A stretch of DNA of 64,000 nucleotides from Saccharina japonica (Eukaryota; Sar; Phaeophyceae; Laminariales; Laminariaceae): the NCBI GenBank assembly GCA_008828725.1, contig MEHQ01000660.1:213532-277531 (forward strand), read 5' to 3'. Of the stretch, positions 1-50,065 are shown piece after piece; positions within the stretch are counted from its first letter, which is position 1, and every line of letters starts with the position of its first letter. Under the pieces are notes generated by a model. That model made no database searches. It was not told the origin of the DNA and saw only the letters and a program-made list of their open reading frames with translations. Position numbers and translations under genes: made by a program.

Positions 1-4
1 CCCA

Positions 5-130
5 GACACATGCTACGTATAGTAGAGTTAGCGACTTTTTTTTCTGTCACACCCCACACTGGAGCGTCTGTCTTAGTAATTATTTTGGAGAAAAACGTGT
101 GCTCAGCCCCGTGGCCTGCTAATGTTTTGT
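5..130. mobile_element. Partial inverted-repeat element (family 1)
   Basis: GACACATGCTACG followed by an interior like the 34.8-kb copy (GGAGCGTC, then a run ending GGAGAAAAA). Only one end is recognisable; the right border is approximate. Confidence 0.35.
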
Positions 131-947
131 TTTTGCAACAATAATGGTGGAAAGCAATAAGGCATGCCGGATTGGGAGGTAATTTCTAAGTTGAGGAACC
201 TCGGTAGACATAAATATTTGCTTCGGAAGAACTAAAAAACAACGCTACCGTCATAGGACGACGGGTCACCGGGCGTCTGGCATACACATTAAAATTACCT
301 GAGTGGGCACGACCTCCAGACGGCGGTAGTGCGGGATAATTAAACAGACGGAAACACTTCGGGTGGTATCAAAATGACTGGACCCAAAATATTTACTTCC
401 CTGCTGCAAGAGGTAGATTTGTCGTATTAATATATACGCAGCGGCAAGCTTGGTCGCTTGAGTCACGCGAAGTCTATTCGACCGACGAACCGCAAAATTA
501 CTCAGCATACTGTATGCTCCGCATTTGTTCTCAAACCACGGAGAAGATTTGTTCGATTTCTCGGCCGGCATTTCACTTTTGAGCAACGATGTCGCGTTTG
601 CGGGTTAACGTTTTCCCACTGTGGGTCCTTCTCGGGTTTCTCACAAATCCTACTATTCTCCCATTCTCCTACGGGGTGAGTTTCAATGAACGACGGCAGT
701 TGACGCCCCCCGAGCAAGTGCCAAAGAGAGTCGGGGCTGATTCCCGCGTGGAGCGAACACACGGTACTCCTACTGACGCGCAAACAACATGCGTGCTTAA
801 ACCTGTCTTGTACATCCAACTTGTGGTTGCGCGACGCGTACGCTGCTTCAATCACTAATATTTGCTCCTGAACAAGTTGTGTTGAGTCGCTGCCGCATAA
901 CAAAGGCTGAGGGGTCACTTCCAATCAGAGTTGAGGCAATGACTCAC

Positions 948-985
948 ACCCAATCGTCCGCCCCCAGGTCGTACGTCCTGATCTC
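948..985 (-). CDS. Paralogue, exon equivalent to exon 5
   Basis: A 38-base exon encoding EIRTYDLGADDW between GTGTGTGCAG and GT|GTGAGT. Same length and phase as the mate at 35,837-35,874. The next exon would be left of the window. Confidence 0.5.
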
Positions 986-1189
986 CTGCACACACGATCG
1001 TCCGTCCACGGGGATTGAGGTCAGCACGAAGTCAACAAATGGAAGACTAAAAAGCAACCAGTGGCACATATCCTAAAACAAAGACGTTCATCTACAGCAG
1101 CAGCAGTCGCGGCCGTCTAGCCTGCTAACTCGGTTTAGACATCAAGACCGAGTCCCACCGCCATATCGAACGAAGACACGAAAACCCAC

Positions 1190-1468
1190 ATTGTCAGCTG
1201 GGTAGACCACAAACACGTGGCTTTTATCCCGGCTTGTGCAAAGCGGCGCGGCGAAGGCGGTGCCAGAACTCTTTGCGTTTATGCCGGATGGAGATTGTTC
1301 TTGGTCGCTAGACGGGAGAGTTAAGGCTCCAGTGCTCGCGTCGATGGACAAGCTGTAGAGGCGAAGCTTATCTGACTCGTCCAGCGACGCCAACAACACC
1401 TGGTTATATGGCACGTGGCCGCCCTCATAGGCCGCACATGGGAAACTAGGTCGAAGGGTGGTCGTGCA
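1190..1468 (-). CDS. Paralogue, exon equivalent to exon 4 (beta-propeller blade)
   Basis: Ninety-three codons. Contains GGHVPYNQVLLASLDESDKL, IDASTGALTL and CTSRDKSHVFVVYPADN, then a GTGGGT donor. STGALTL and SRDKSHVFV are lactonase-like propeller signatures. The acceptor CTGCCAACCAG has a good pyrimidine tract. Confidence 0.6.
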
Positions 1469-1795
1469 CTGGTTGGCAGCGAGGGACAAACACCAGACCC
1501 CTCGCTTCATACAAGATGCATTGACATTTTCTCCCATAATCATTTGCGTACGTTTGAACCAACGACAAAGACCGTTTTTGCGCGTGACCTGCGGGCACGT
1601 ATGGTCGATGTAACAGGGGCTCTAATTAGCTAAGATTGGTCATTTATGTCGTAGGCGGACTCGTATTGCTCCTGGTCGATTTGAGGAACTTCAGCATCGA
1701 AACCTTAAGATCACGTCCCCCCTTTGCTGGTTTCGATGTATGATAGACGTCTGTTGGTAAACCTCTCAGCAGCTACTGAGGACGACTTCGCGAGT

Positions 1796-3010
1796 TGACA
1801 TTTTGTTTTATCCGTTGAGACGCCCCATGCGACGTCGCATAGGTACTTTATGTTCCCATGGATCGTCCCATCGGGTATCTCAAGAGCTTCGTGAATCCTA
1901 TGGGACGGCCCACATACCATGGGTTGTCTCATCGGTTTATGGGCGTCCCATGGCACTTGAACGTGGAAGTCCATTGGTCGTCCCATGGGCAATCATGACA
2001 ATCCTATGGTACATACCATGGGACCATCTCATAGGACATCCCATAGTTAACCCAATGGGCTGTCCCGTGATATCCCATACGGCCTATGGGATACCCCATG
2101 GAGATACCACGGGAATTCCCGCGGGTTACCGAGGGGACATCATGGATCATTCCAATGGGATGGATAACGTGCTATGGGATGACCCATGATACGTTCCTTG
2201 GCATAACACGCTACCCTATGGAATGTCCCATCAGATGTCCCGTCGGATGACTTGCGTCCTATTGGGTGGCCAACGGGTCGTGCCATTGGACGGCCCACAA
2301 GTGCAGCACGCTATTCCATGAGTCGTCCCCATGGGCCATGTCATACGCCGTTTAAGTCTCATGGGAAGTCCCATGAGATGGATTTCGTCCTGTGGGGTAC
2401 CCCATCGGAATGTTACTGTATGGGATTTCCAGTACGCTTAGGATGTGCAGCTTTTTATCTTTGAGCTGACCAATGAGACGACCCGCGGGATGATGTGCTA
2501 CCTGTGGATCATTCCATAGCACGTTTTCGTCCCACAGGTTTTCCTATAGGTCGTCTCATCGCAAGTCCCATGGGATGAGTTGCATGATATGGGATAACCC
2601 ATGGCACGTCCCATGAGATGACTCGTGTGACTGTATACTCATCGGATGATCCATGGGCCCACCAATGGGCTGACGTGCTACCGGTCGTCCCGCAGGCCGT
2701 CCCAAGGTACGTCCCATGGGAGGCAATTCATCCCATGGAAGTCTCATGAGGCCTTCCGTGGGCCATCTAGCATTCCTACAGTAGTGCTCCCCATAGATCG
2801 TCCCATAGGTTATCCCATGCGATATCCTATGAGATGGGTTACATACTGCGGGAGAATCCATGGTACGTTTCTAGGGGCTGTATACTACCACTGGGATCTG
2901 GGTTTTTATCATGGGGTGATCTACGGGACCCGTGGCATATCCTATGGGGGCGTCCTACGTGTGGTGTATTTCTCCATGGGGTGTCCCATGAGATGCTCCA
3001 TGCATTCGCT
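1796..3010. repeat. Array of CCCATGGG-type palindromic cores
   Basis: About 1.2 kb of degenerate TCCCATGGGA / CCCATAGG cores spaced about 10-13 bases. It lies between exon equivalents 3 and 4 of the paralogue, in an intron. Open frames of 70-144 codons through it are repeat artefacts. Confidence 0.85.
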
Positions 3011-3714
3011 TAGAAATGCAGATGCAACTTTGACGAGAAACACGAAGGCACGCACCGTAACCGGGAGGGGGTGGGACTGAATGCCCGCTATATGACCGTG
3101 AATCTGACTTGCAACAGGGAACGATCTGGAGAATGTACAGCAATGCGAAATATATTATTAGCAGATGGGATGGAAAAAACAGTGCCCTGCGGAAATGTAT
3201 CGAAGTGCGCTCGATATTGTCGACCTGACTACAGTACTGTAGCACCGTACTTGTAAGTCCTCCTTGTAAAGCAAAATATTTTCTACAGTAATATATGTGC
3301 TCCGTGTTCAGCCACCGCCGGCATTCTAGTATCCTTGAACGATACGGAGCGTGAAGGAGCGTGAAGCATGCACATGTATCGAAATACACCGCTCCCAGCC
3401 GCCATGAGTTTATGTTGAGGTAACGTGCGTGCGGATTGGAATCGAAAACAGATATGGAGGCTTTCTTAGGCCGCAGCATTCTTGTCTACGCAAGCGCGGT
3501 TCATATTGCTGCAGGTTCGGCGAGGTAGTATTCCCGACTGTGGGATTTGTGTGGGCCTCGGTACACGCGGGCCACCACCTCTGCCTTCCCAGCCCGGAAC
3601 GCTGACCGTTGGCTCTAGCCAGCGGCCTACTTGTCTGGTGCTCTCTGGCGAGACCCCAGGCTGGTGTGATTGGAAGACTTTAGGTGTCGCTGCGCGGCAA
3701 TGTTCTAGATTCCC

Positions 3715-4205
3715 TGGACAGCCCATGGACCAGTCCATGGTTAACCATGGCATATACCATGGTCAGCCATGGAACAACCCGCGGACACCCGCCATGGAAC
3801 AACCCATGGCATGCGTAGTTCATATATACTGTAGTTTATGGGTGAATCAATGGGGTACGGCACGGTTAGCGAAGGTGTGCGTCATAGTTTTACGCCACGA
3901 ACTCTGAACCATCGTTGATTCCATGGGTTCTCCATGGAACACACCACGGTATGCCCAATGGCTAGTGTTTGTAGGTAGATTTAGAGATAGGGATAGGGTT
4001 AGGCCATGGCTTTCTCCATGGAACGTCACATGGGGCACATCATGCATTCAAATGTGCCCGTGGGATACACTACGGTATACACCATGGGGGACATAAGCCA
4101 TGGTCCATGCCATGAAAATCGTGTTTTCCATGGGTTGAAACATGGAACATGTCATGGTGAACCATGTTTGGGCCCTTGGTGTGCCCCATGGTCTGTCCAA
4201 CTTCT
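3715..4205. repeat. Array of CCATGG-type palindromic cores
   Basis: CCATGG recurs many times in short imperfect units (ACCATGGTCAGCCATGGAAC style). It is interrupted at about 3,820-3,915, and a GATAGGGTTAGG tract lies at about 3,990. Confidence 0.8.
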
Positions 4206-4559
4206 ACTGTAGAGAAAAGGCCTTCTTGGGTTGGTCGCGGTTGGTGTAGTGCAGTGCGTATTTCAAGCTCTTCCTGGCTACGAGTACGGCCTTTACATTT
4301 TTGTTTTCTCACTCTCTTCCCAGATACTGCTGACTGCTGCTTATGACTCCGAACACACACGGGTGCCCTTGCCTCTCATTTACCACTCTCTATGATACAT
4401 ATACAGCAGTAGTTATCGTACCAGCACAAGAAGGAATATGATTGTTTTATACTGATCATAGCAGTACGAGTATTACTGTACAGAGTACAGTAGTCCTTGC
4501 ATCCTTTCCGACTTCGGGGACACGAAACACGGGCTGCGACCAACGTCGTGAGGGCTCAC

Positions 4560-4653
4560 CTTGGTCCCTGATGGGTCGACAACTATCCTGTCGTACGGGT
4601 CCACCCATTGGGATGTGGGGTCTGTAATATAGGTCGAAGATATTGTGTCAAAC
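4560..4653 (-). CDS. Paralogue, exon equivalent to exon 3
   Basis: Encodes SQWVDPYDRIVVDPSGTK between GAACCACAG and AAG|GTGAGC. It aligns with exon 3 (YPYNRVVVNPSGTR) and keeps the same phases. An indel of 6 bases keeps the frame. Confidence 0.5.
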
Positions 4654-5033
4654 CTGTGGTTCAAGGAACAAGTGCGGCGAGCAGTGTAACATGTGCCGAC
4701 GTCGAACGGTTGTTCATTTGTAACACTACTCGTACGTATACGTAGAACGAGCGCATATCATCTACCTCCAGTGTGGATGCACCGCCATGCCCTTTACTGC
4801 AGATTATACAGAGTACGGCAGTTGCAGCAGTGCCACAGAGTAAAAGTATATGTGTCGTACGCGTACTGTACTTCAGTACAGCAAGCAAGCCCGAGCACAA
4901 TATGTACGAAGTCCTTACCGGTGACCTACCTTGTGATACGCTTGACCAGGTAGGTATTCGTACAGTAATCATGCACTCGTACTGTAAAAGTAGTTGTCTC
5001 ACATGCACGCTTGAGATTTTGACGGAAATTTAC

Positions 5034-5148
5034 TGGTGAACACCACCAGCAGGATGGCCAGCCTCTTCAACGGACTCGGCGTCGTACATTGGGCCGTGCG
5101 CCGAGAAAGGACAGGCTCCATCGTGTTGTCGCATGCACGGCAGCTCGA
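5034..5148 (-). CDS. Paralogue, exon equivalent to exon 2
   Basis: Encodes LPCMRQHDGACPFSAHGPMY, 115 bases, with the same CA|GTAAAT donor as its mate at 43,446-43,568. The acceptor AG lies one base away from the mate's, so the upstream phase differs. This gene copy runs off the left edge. Confidence 0.45.
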
Positions 5149-5331
5149 CTGACAGATTCAGGGTTTATGGTTGTCGACGATTCACGTGCGAAGCACCACA
5201 GGAAATAAGTTGGATAGGCCGGTATCCTTCCAGCAAAAATTACTCAAATCCGGCGCGGGGATAAATCGCTACTCGTAGACTGCAGCTACAACCCGCGCTC
5301 CTTGCGGTTGACGTCCCTGCGAAATCTCCCT

Positions 5332-5355
5332 CTAGGAATCGTGCTCCTCCTCCAT
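5332..5355 (-). pseudogene. Paralogue, equivalent of exon 1 with an in-frame stop
   Basis: The DNA aligned to exon 1 of the large gene begins ATG at 5,355 but reaches TAG at 5,334-5,332 after seven codons, where the mate has TAT. One base more is also present just after the following CAG. If exon 1 of the mate is real, this copy cannot use the same start. Confidence 0.4.
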
Positions 5356-5866
5356 CGCGTGCACACGTTAGAAGGGACTGGTTGCACTACTATCGGCAAT
5401 GGGTACCATATGCAGCATGTTGCGTGCTTCGCCAGTCGCTGTGAGCCTTGTCTGACGTTTCACGACGAAACGCCGAAAAACCCTCGATCAACATCAACAG
5501 CAAATAAATATCGTTTCAAATTATCGGTAATGCTCTGCGTACCTCGTACGTACCAGGTTGTCGTACACCACGTACATCACAGGTGGTGTATCCATTATAT
5601 GCATCACCGGTGGTGTATATAAGCGCTTATGTACATCACCGCCGCTCGTTCGCTGCACGCCGCAAGAACATCCCAGGTATACTTTTGTAATTCCACTACG
5701 GCCTACGCGTACCGGGTACGTACGACGTACATACGACTCTCAGCTCTACGACGCTACGAGCTGAAGCAGTAAGTTTTTCGTTAGTTTACCTGGTAAGTTT
5801 TCCAGCCGTTCATCATACGGTCATCGTGAACCACGTTGATCAGACTTACAACAGTATTAGTACTGT

Positions 5867-5870
5867 AGTG

Positions 5871-5955
<85 letters not shown>
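5867..5955. repeat. (TAG)n trinucleotide microsatellite
   Basis: About 29 near-perfect GTA/TAG triplets. It explains the poly-Thr and poly-Leu frames on the minus strand. Confidence 0.95.
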
Positions 5956-6925
5956 CAATATGAGTATTATTACAGTAATAGTACAGTAGTATATCATAGC
6001 TGTGGTAGTAGTCGTAAGTACTACAGTAGTATTTAGTAGCATTTTCGCCCGAGGAATGCTTCACGTATCTATCCACCAATTTTGCGAATCAGATAATCAG
6101 ACTCGTTTGTTGAAAGTGGCGAGACGCTCGTATTGCGAATGGGGACAGGCCAGGATCCAGTACACTTTCGACAATGGGGTGCTGGCGCATTGAACTGATT
6201 GCATTGGTACATTGGAGTTTTTCGTACGCCGAATATGTGGGCCATCGATCGCACATTTACAACTTAATTTGTACAACAAACAGTACTTCGAAGTATTTGT
6301 GTATAGTATGCACCATCCTGCATCAGAATCGAAGCGTCAGCATCGAAGCCATCCACCTATTATGTCCTGCCCTGGCGCCGCGGTTAGTATTTATCGTAGA
6401 GGTGTACGCCCGGTTGACAGGGTGGACGGTGACCTCGACAACAGAGTGTGATGACCTGCCGACTATCTGAGGTATGTTCTGATGTTCTGACGCCATGACA
6501 AAATGTCGTTGTATGGTACGCGTATCAAGCCCCCCTCGGAATGTCCAGAGGGGAAACTACGGGTCCCCGGGGCAGAGCTAGTGCATAGAAAGAAACGAAT
6601 GTTCACGGATGTTCTTTGCGTCGATCAGATTACCAGTCCACTCTTACAGCTTGCAGTCGATAATCGCTCGCCTTTCCTCATACCTAGGATATACCTCCCA
6701 CACTAACGCTGCTGCTGTGCTACGCCCCTTCACTCGGGTCTGGTGCCAAGACCGACCAAGCATTATCTGCGCACGCTGGATCGGTTGACTCAAAACGAAT
6801 GTTGGGCCCGTGGTGCATTCGCCCCTCCAAGGGGGTCCGCACCAGCTACGAAAAAACGTTATGATCCAGAAGCGTGCGTTGCTGTGCTAAGCGCAACTGA
6901 TACGTGTTATGTCAACCGGGAGGAA

Positions 6926-43753
<36,828 letters not shown>

Positions 43754-45654
43754 GTGTACATGCATGCTATTAATAGCGGGTACTGCTCTACCACCGGTCA
43801 TGGACACCAGTCAACTCTGCGTGTTGCACCAGTGCGTTATCTGAGCTTTTTGTTGTGAGCTTTTTGTCTGAGCGTTTCAGAATGAAACGCCGAAAAACAA
43901 AACCAGCAATCAAACATCAATCAATCAAGCAATCGATCTATTCAAATCAAAGCTGTGGCGTATCTTCTTTTGTATTATAACCAACAGACCGGTATCCTCT
44001 TCGTACAGTACTATTAATAATAGTATTAATAGTATAATATGACAATACGACCTACGGGTCTCTAACGACCCTCCTCTCTGTGTCGTCCATATTATGTTGG
44101 TCCATCAGCTGGACATATCATGGACTGAACAAAACAGCAGCCGTATCCCCTCCGGATCGGCCTGGGCCCTGAGCTCGTGTTGTTTCTTTTTATTTGTTTG
44201 AAACTACAGCACTACATACTGCGTGTGTATTACGTAAGATACCTCGGATATACGAGTGCATGTACATACGAGTACGTGGTGTGTGTGTTTTTGTTTTGGA
44301 GGAAATGAGCTGAACATCACCAATCAGCATCAAATCATATATGTCACACCGATCAGACTCGTACCTTGAAAGCGGCGAGAACTACATATTTTATTGCGAA
44401 TTATACGAAGAACCAGCAGGCAACGTTTTGACACTGGGACTTTGACGTGAGTTGAGCTGGGCGTGTTTAGCTGGGCGCGTTGGCGCATGGCGTTGACTTT
44501 TACCATTTTTTTCAAGTAGGGCAATCGATGGCGCATTCACAACATACATGTATCAATGATTGGTGAAAAGTTGATGTTGTTGTTGTTGTTGTTGTTGTCT
44601 TCACATTAAACTCGTTTCAGTTGCTAATCCCTATAGTCTGATCTAGCAAGATCACAGCCCGTATGATGTGCTTCCGTTTTATTCGTTGTTTATATTTTTA
44701 CTAGCTGTACAGTCAGTAGTCTCGAGTTTTTCATTTTATGAATGTGTCTCAAACACGTCACGCTGCTGTGAGTACGATCGAGTGGTTGAAACTGCAACAT
44801 CTGTAACCTGGGTATTTTGCCCGACGTCCCCTTGCCCCGATATCATAACGCAAAATACTCCTTTTTTTTCCTTTCTTGTTGTTGTGCAGTTTTGAGGGTG
44901 GTCCTTGGCCCTATCCCACCCGTCCCACCACCCACGAACCGCTTGTCATATTTCCTAAGGATCATCCCGTCGCTGCAGAAAGGGTGGCTTGTATTCTGCA
45001 CAGCGAACGGGGCATTGGCGTCAAGGCCGTCCATGAACCATTATCAAAGCGGTGCCGACACAAGTAGGTGAGAGCTACGAATGAATGCTACTACTGCTGT
45101 ACCTCGTGCATACAGCAGTATGTACCAGTGCTGCGTAATACAGCAGATACGATATCCGGTATTATACTGCATCCATCCGGTGCCTGCAAATTTTGCGGGC
45201 CTTTCACAGCCTCTTGCACGTGCTGGGAGTCGTCAACGCTTCGGTGCCATGGTTTTGCTTGCGATGTACGATTGCCCGCAAGAGACAAGATCGGGCACCA
45301 TAATGACCTGGGTTTTGCCATGTGTATATCTCCTCGTGGATCGATCAGCAAGCAGCTGCCCACTGTTGTTGTTGCTGTACCGCCCGGTGGATTGGGTGAA
45401 CATCGATCTCGCCAACAGAGTCGATCTGATGACAGCGAATAATATGGAAAACTACAAAGCGGGCCATGAACCTGGCCCCTTGAACGGTTGGGTTGCCAAA
45501 ACTCTGATGGTCGTTCTGTGGCACTGAGGATCGTTCTGTGACAGCTGCTGTCCGGTGGCAACGATCTCGCCTTGTGCGCGTGTCGTTGCCCTTGGAATAT
45601 CCAGAGCAAAGATACGGGTGCCTTCGGGGCAGGGCTCTTGCTCTGGAAAAAAAT

Positions 45655-45748
45655 GAATGTTTACGATTTTCGATGATCGTTTCTCCAAGATCGTTTTTCG
45701 ATGATCGTTTTTCGATGGTCTTTTTCGACGATCGTTTTTCGACGGTCA
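45655..45748. repeat. GATCGTTTTTCGA tandem repeat
   Basis: Five or six units of CGATGATCGTTTTTCGATGATCG type. They are self-complementary around GATC and TCGA. Confidence 0.75.
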
Positions 45749-47472
45749 CAGATTATGTGAGTGCCACTTGCGCTTGCACCACGAAGCCCTCGCCTTGCCG
45801 AATATCTGTGTATCTCAATACTGCTGTTGGTGTTCCGCTACGCCCCTCTGCTTGGATCTGGCGCCAGGACTGCCTGGAAGGCCCGCGCTGCACTACCTAG
45901 CAGAGCAGTGAGCAATGTTTGCGTATGGTCATGTCTCGGTAGAGTTGAGGAACGTATTTTCCTGCTCAGCTATGATGATGATGATGATCTCACATGATAT
46001 CGTTCATTTTCCTGAAAACTCGCCCGTGGTCGCAAAACAGGTTATGATAAACAAAAAAGCGTATCGATGGAAGAAAACAAGCAAGTACCAGAATAATACC
46101 TTGGAAGACGCAAGACAGTATCACAGTAGTACGCAAGGGAACGGTACTGCACTGCTGTAACGAGAAGTGGCACAGCAGTCAGTATACCGAATTACACCAG
46201 GCACATATCCGTGGTATGGACACCCGAAAAAAGAAAAAATCAAGTACGAGAAAGAGAGAAAACGAAAGAAACAGAAGAAAAAACAAAACCGGTTGAACGT
46301 ATCTCACCCTGAGCTCGCCCGTGGGCCTGGCTTCACCCGGACCTGATACCTCCAAGCTGACCCTGCGTAAATAATTAGCCGCCGCCAAGGCCGTCGAAGA
46401 GCCCTGATCTCACGCCGCGCCGACCTGATCCCCCATGATCGAGGATCATAGCCACCAAAGTCGAAGATCGGCCAACACAAAGCGGGGCACGGTGCGGTCA
46501 ATTTTTCTTGAAGTAAAACAAAATTTGCAAGTATGACTACAGTACGTATAGTATAACAACTGTTGGTTTCTATCTTCTATCGCAGCCCGTATACTGCAAT
46601 TAGACACTATTAATACGCACAATAACGAGTGTGGTTCCCTAGAGACCCACCGAAAGCGTTGACTCTGCATAGAAACGCTGCGACTAGAACCCAAAGAAAC
46701 ACAATACGTATAATAGCACACCACAGCAGTATCCTCGCTATAGGCGGAAAAGCAAAGTGATGCCTAACGGTTATCGCCTCGCATTTGCCTATTTAGCCAA
46801 CGACGGCTGAAGCCCGTCTCAAACAGTCCCGACGCGGATCTCCCAGCATCGCCATTCAAGGCCCAGAGGCGGAGAACTTGCACGTACGCGCCAGGATATT
46901 CGAATTTGTACGTACATTCAATACGGTTATATGTATAGCAGGAGTTGTTGTAGATATGTATGGCCTACATGGGTACCAAATAGGATCGAGGTGCCAGGTG
47001 GGCCTCCGGCGGCTCCTGCGGCGGGCTGAATATATATGTCTGCACCTTGTGGGTGGGAACAGGGTGTCAAATGGGATCAGATCCGGGTGGGATCAGGTCC
47101 GAGTGGGAGCAAGGGGAAATATTGTGTAAAAGTACGTGTAAATCCAAATATACGGCTGGTGATTATCAGCAGCAACATGCGTGGTTGGCCTTTGCCTTCG
47201 GCATCGGCACAAAGAGAGGTGTCCTGGGCCAGTAGATCTATATCGAGTATAAAAGGGGTCCTCTTTTAAATCAGTTGTATGGAATGTGGACATGATATTT
47301 TTTTTCTGCAATCGAATACCTGGTATATACATGGATTTTGATGAGGTTGTGCGTGACTTCAGGATCGCTGAGGATAACTCATCGATCGTGGGTGCCCAAA
47401 GAAGTGCGAGATACACAGAGATACATTAAAATATACCAGGTCATATATACCATATGTGTTTCTTGCTGTGCG

Positions 47473-47830
47473 GTCGCCCCGATGGTTTAGCGGTACCCTC
47501 GAATGCTGCTAAGAGTCGGTTTCCGGGGTTCGAATATCACGTGGGTCAAACTTTTGAGTTTTATTTGCAAAAAAAATGAAAAACGAAATCAATTGCTGAG
47601 AGCGACTATTAGTCATACGTAGCGTGAGTAGGCGCAATTCGATGCGAGTCGACGAGGGAAGAGAGGGCTGAAGTCTTCTCGCGATAAAAATGCAAGGCAC
47701 GAACCATAGTGGGGGAGGAGGAAGAAGAGCCTACTTCGTGGCCCCGGATCTGAGTTTCGACTACGAGCGTATTAATAGGAAGGAGAGAGAAAAGTAGGGC
47801 GAGGATAATAAATGGGATGGAGAAAAAAAA
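47473..47830 (+). mobile_element. tRNA-derived SINE
   Basis: GTCGCCCCGATGGTTTAGCGG with B-box GGTTCGAATATC, then an A-run and the shared body (GAGTCGACGAGGGAAGAGAG, AAAAATGCAAGGCACG, AAGAGCCTACTTCGTGGCCC). Confidence 0.7.
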
Positions 47831-48479
47831 AACGATGTGTTATGTTGTCCTGTGTACAGCAGCAGTGAATCATTGTGCTGTCCCACAGCAGTACACACGA
47901 CACCTATCTAAAATAACACGAAATAAACAGAAGGCGGCCTCACGTCGTTTCCTACGTATGCTTGGTTCGATTTCGAGCTTCAGAGTTGTATTTTTCGGTC
48001 TCAAAAATGAAAGCATCTGCTTACGCAGTCAAGTTGTGCAAAATATGACCGGGGAAAAAAACAAAAACTGAGAATCCGATAGCCCAAGACGTCAGACTTT
48101 GAAGTCTTGGGCCATCAGATTTTTTAAGCGGTCTAAATTCTAAATTCAAGATATCTTATCATATACAAGCTGCTACTCTGTCTGTCTGTCTGTAATTGAG
48201 TGGCGCTATCCAGAGCGGTTCAGCCCCACCTTGCCCCATGGGTAGGGAGGCTGGGTGCCACAACCCGCAGAACACCGGGTCCCATGCCGCGCCGAGCCGT
48301 GGCCGTGGCGCAATCCCGACGTACAGTTCTGACAGTCATCTAGCCAGCCTACCTGCTGACTTCTTATTTTTGAATTGCTATTGTGGCAGCTGATTGGTTG
48401 CCCAAATCCATGCCAGTGGCTACTGGCTCTTTCTAGAACATCGGTGCAGAAAAGAGCCGCCTAGGTCCGGCCAAACCCG

Positions 48480-50065
48480 GGGAGGGTAGGCTCCCATCCC
48501 CGGATCAGAAACCCCTCCATATCTCTACAACTCTGACCAACCGGGAACAAAAACGGCGATTTCCCGGGTCGACACTGCCCCGCACGGTATGGAACCCCAC
48601 CCCCATCAGTTGATGACTGATTGGCTGAGGCTCAGGTAGCCAGCGGCACCCGGGGACGATAAGTTCCCATCCCCGGGTCACAAATCCTTCCACACATCTA
48701 CAACTCCAACGAACCGGAGACGCAAACGGACATCCCCCGGATCGATACCGCCTCACAAGGTGTGGAAACCCCAATAGCACGGGCTATTTTACAGTTGCCT
48801 GGCCCTCATAGAGCCAGCGTGCGGCGAGAGTTGCCCCTCGGGGCAACGTTGAAGTCCCGCCGCACTCGGGGATGATAGCGTCCTATCCCCGGGTCAGACA
48901 TCCTTCCATAAATCTACAACTCTGGCCAACCGGGGACGAAAACGGACACCCCCCGGGTCGATACCGCCCCGCAAGGTGTGGAAACCCCACCACCACTTGC
49001 TGGTTGCTGATTTGGCCGGGGCGCTGGAGTTCATAGAGCCAGCACGCAGCGAGGGTTGCCCCTTGGGGTAACAGCGAGGTCTCGGATGATATGACCCCAT
49101 CCCCGGGTCAGAAATCCTTCCATACATTTACAACTCCAACGACCACGGACATCCCCCGGGTCGATACCGCCTCACAAGGTGTGGAAACCCCAATACCACG
49201 GGCTATTTTGACTATTTTACGGTTGCCTCGCCCTCATAGAGCCAGCGTGCGGCGAGAGTTGCGCCTCGGGGCAACGTCGAAGTCCCGCCGCATCCGGGGA
49301 TGATAACGTCCTATCCCCGGATCAGAAATCCTTGCATACATCTACAACTCCAACAACCCGGGGACGAAAACGGACACCCCCCGGGCTCGATACCGCCCCG
49401 CAAGTTGTGGAAACCCCACCACCACCTGATTGATTACTGATTTGGCTGGGGCGCTGGATTTAATAGATCCAGCACGCAGCGAGGGTTACCCCTCGGGGCA
49501 ACAGCGAGGTTCCGCCGCACCTGGAGATGATAAGATCCCACCCCCGGGTCAGAAGTATTTCCATATATGTACAACTCCAACGACCCGGGGACGCAAGCAA
49601 ACATCCCGTGAGTCGATACCGCACCACAAGGTGTGGAAACCCCAACCCCACGGGAATATGTACGGTTGCCTGGCCCTCATAGAGCCAGCGTGCGGCGAGA
49701 GTTGCCCCCCGGGGCAACGCCGAAGGCCCATCGCACCCGGGGATGATAACGTCCCATCCCCGGGTCAGAAATCCGTCCATACATCTACACTCCAACAACC
49801 CGGGAACGAAAACAGACCTCCCCGGGGTCGATACCGCCCAACTAGGTGTGGAAACCCCAACCCCACGGGCTGATTTACGGTTGGCTGGCTCTCACAGAGC
49901 CAGCGTGCGGCGCGAGTTGCCCCTCGGGGCACCGGCGAGGTCCCACCGCACCCGGGGATGATAACGTCGCATCCCCGGATCAGAAATCCTTGCGGACATC
50001 TACAACATCAATAACCCGGGGACGAAAACAGACACCCCCCGGGTCGATACCGCCTCGCATGGTGG
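48480..50065 (-). repeat. Satellite-like ~215-base tandem repeat, array 2 (opposite orientation)
   Basis: GATACCGCC..CAAGGTGTGG recurs at about 48,745, 48,961, 49,165, 49,392, 49,616, 49,830 and 50,047, giving spacings near 203-227 bases. It is the reverse complement of array 1. Frames of up to 147 codons cross units but shift between copies. Confidence 0.85.

Larger units (their letters stand above)
1..6780. repeat. Segmental duplication, left copy (mate about 35,000-45,900)
   Basis: Blocks in the same order and orientation match 34.8-45.9 kb: 330-400 with about 35,190-35,250, 930-1,545 with 35,820-36,480, 1,640-1,715 with 36,620-36,695, 4,500-5,470 with 42,960-43,900, 6,085-6,210 with about 44,345-44,480, and 6,530-6,770 with 45,590-45,885. 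The offset grows from about 35 to 39 kb because each copy has gained different repeats. Confidence 0.7.

Noticed and set aside
985-1000. Two-base frameshift between copies (GTGTGTGCAG versus GTGTGCAG)
   Set aside because: The difference falls before the AG acceptor, so it is intronic and both exons stay in frame.
1803-3080. Several 70-144-codon frames on both strands
   Set aside because: They run through the CCCATGGG array; openness on both strands comes from the repeat.
5846-6079. Poly-Thr and poly-Leu proteins
   Set aside because: Translation of the TAG microsatellite.
49430-49873. 147-codon plus-strand frame as a repeat protein
   Set aside because: It spans two satellite units, and the frame is not kept in the other units.
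48480-50065. CRISPR array
   Set aside because: Units of ~215 bases are homologous along their whole length, without short repeats and unique spacers, in a eukaryotic context.
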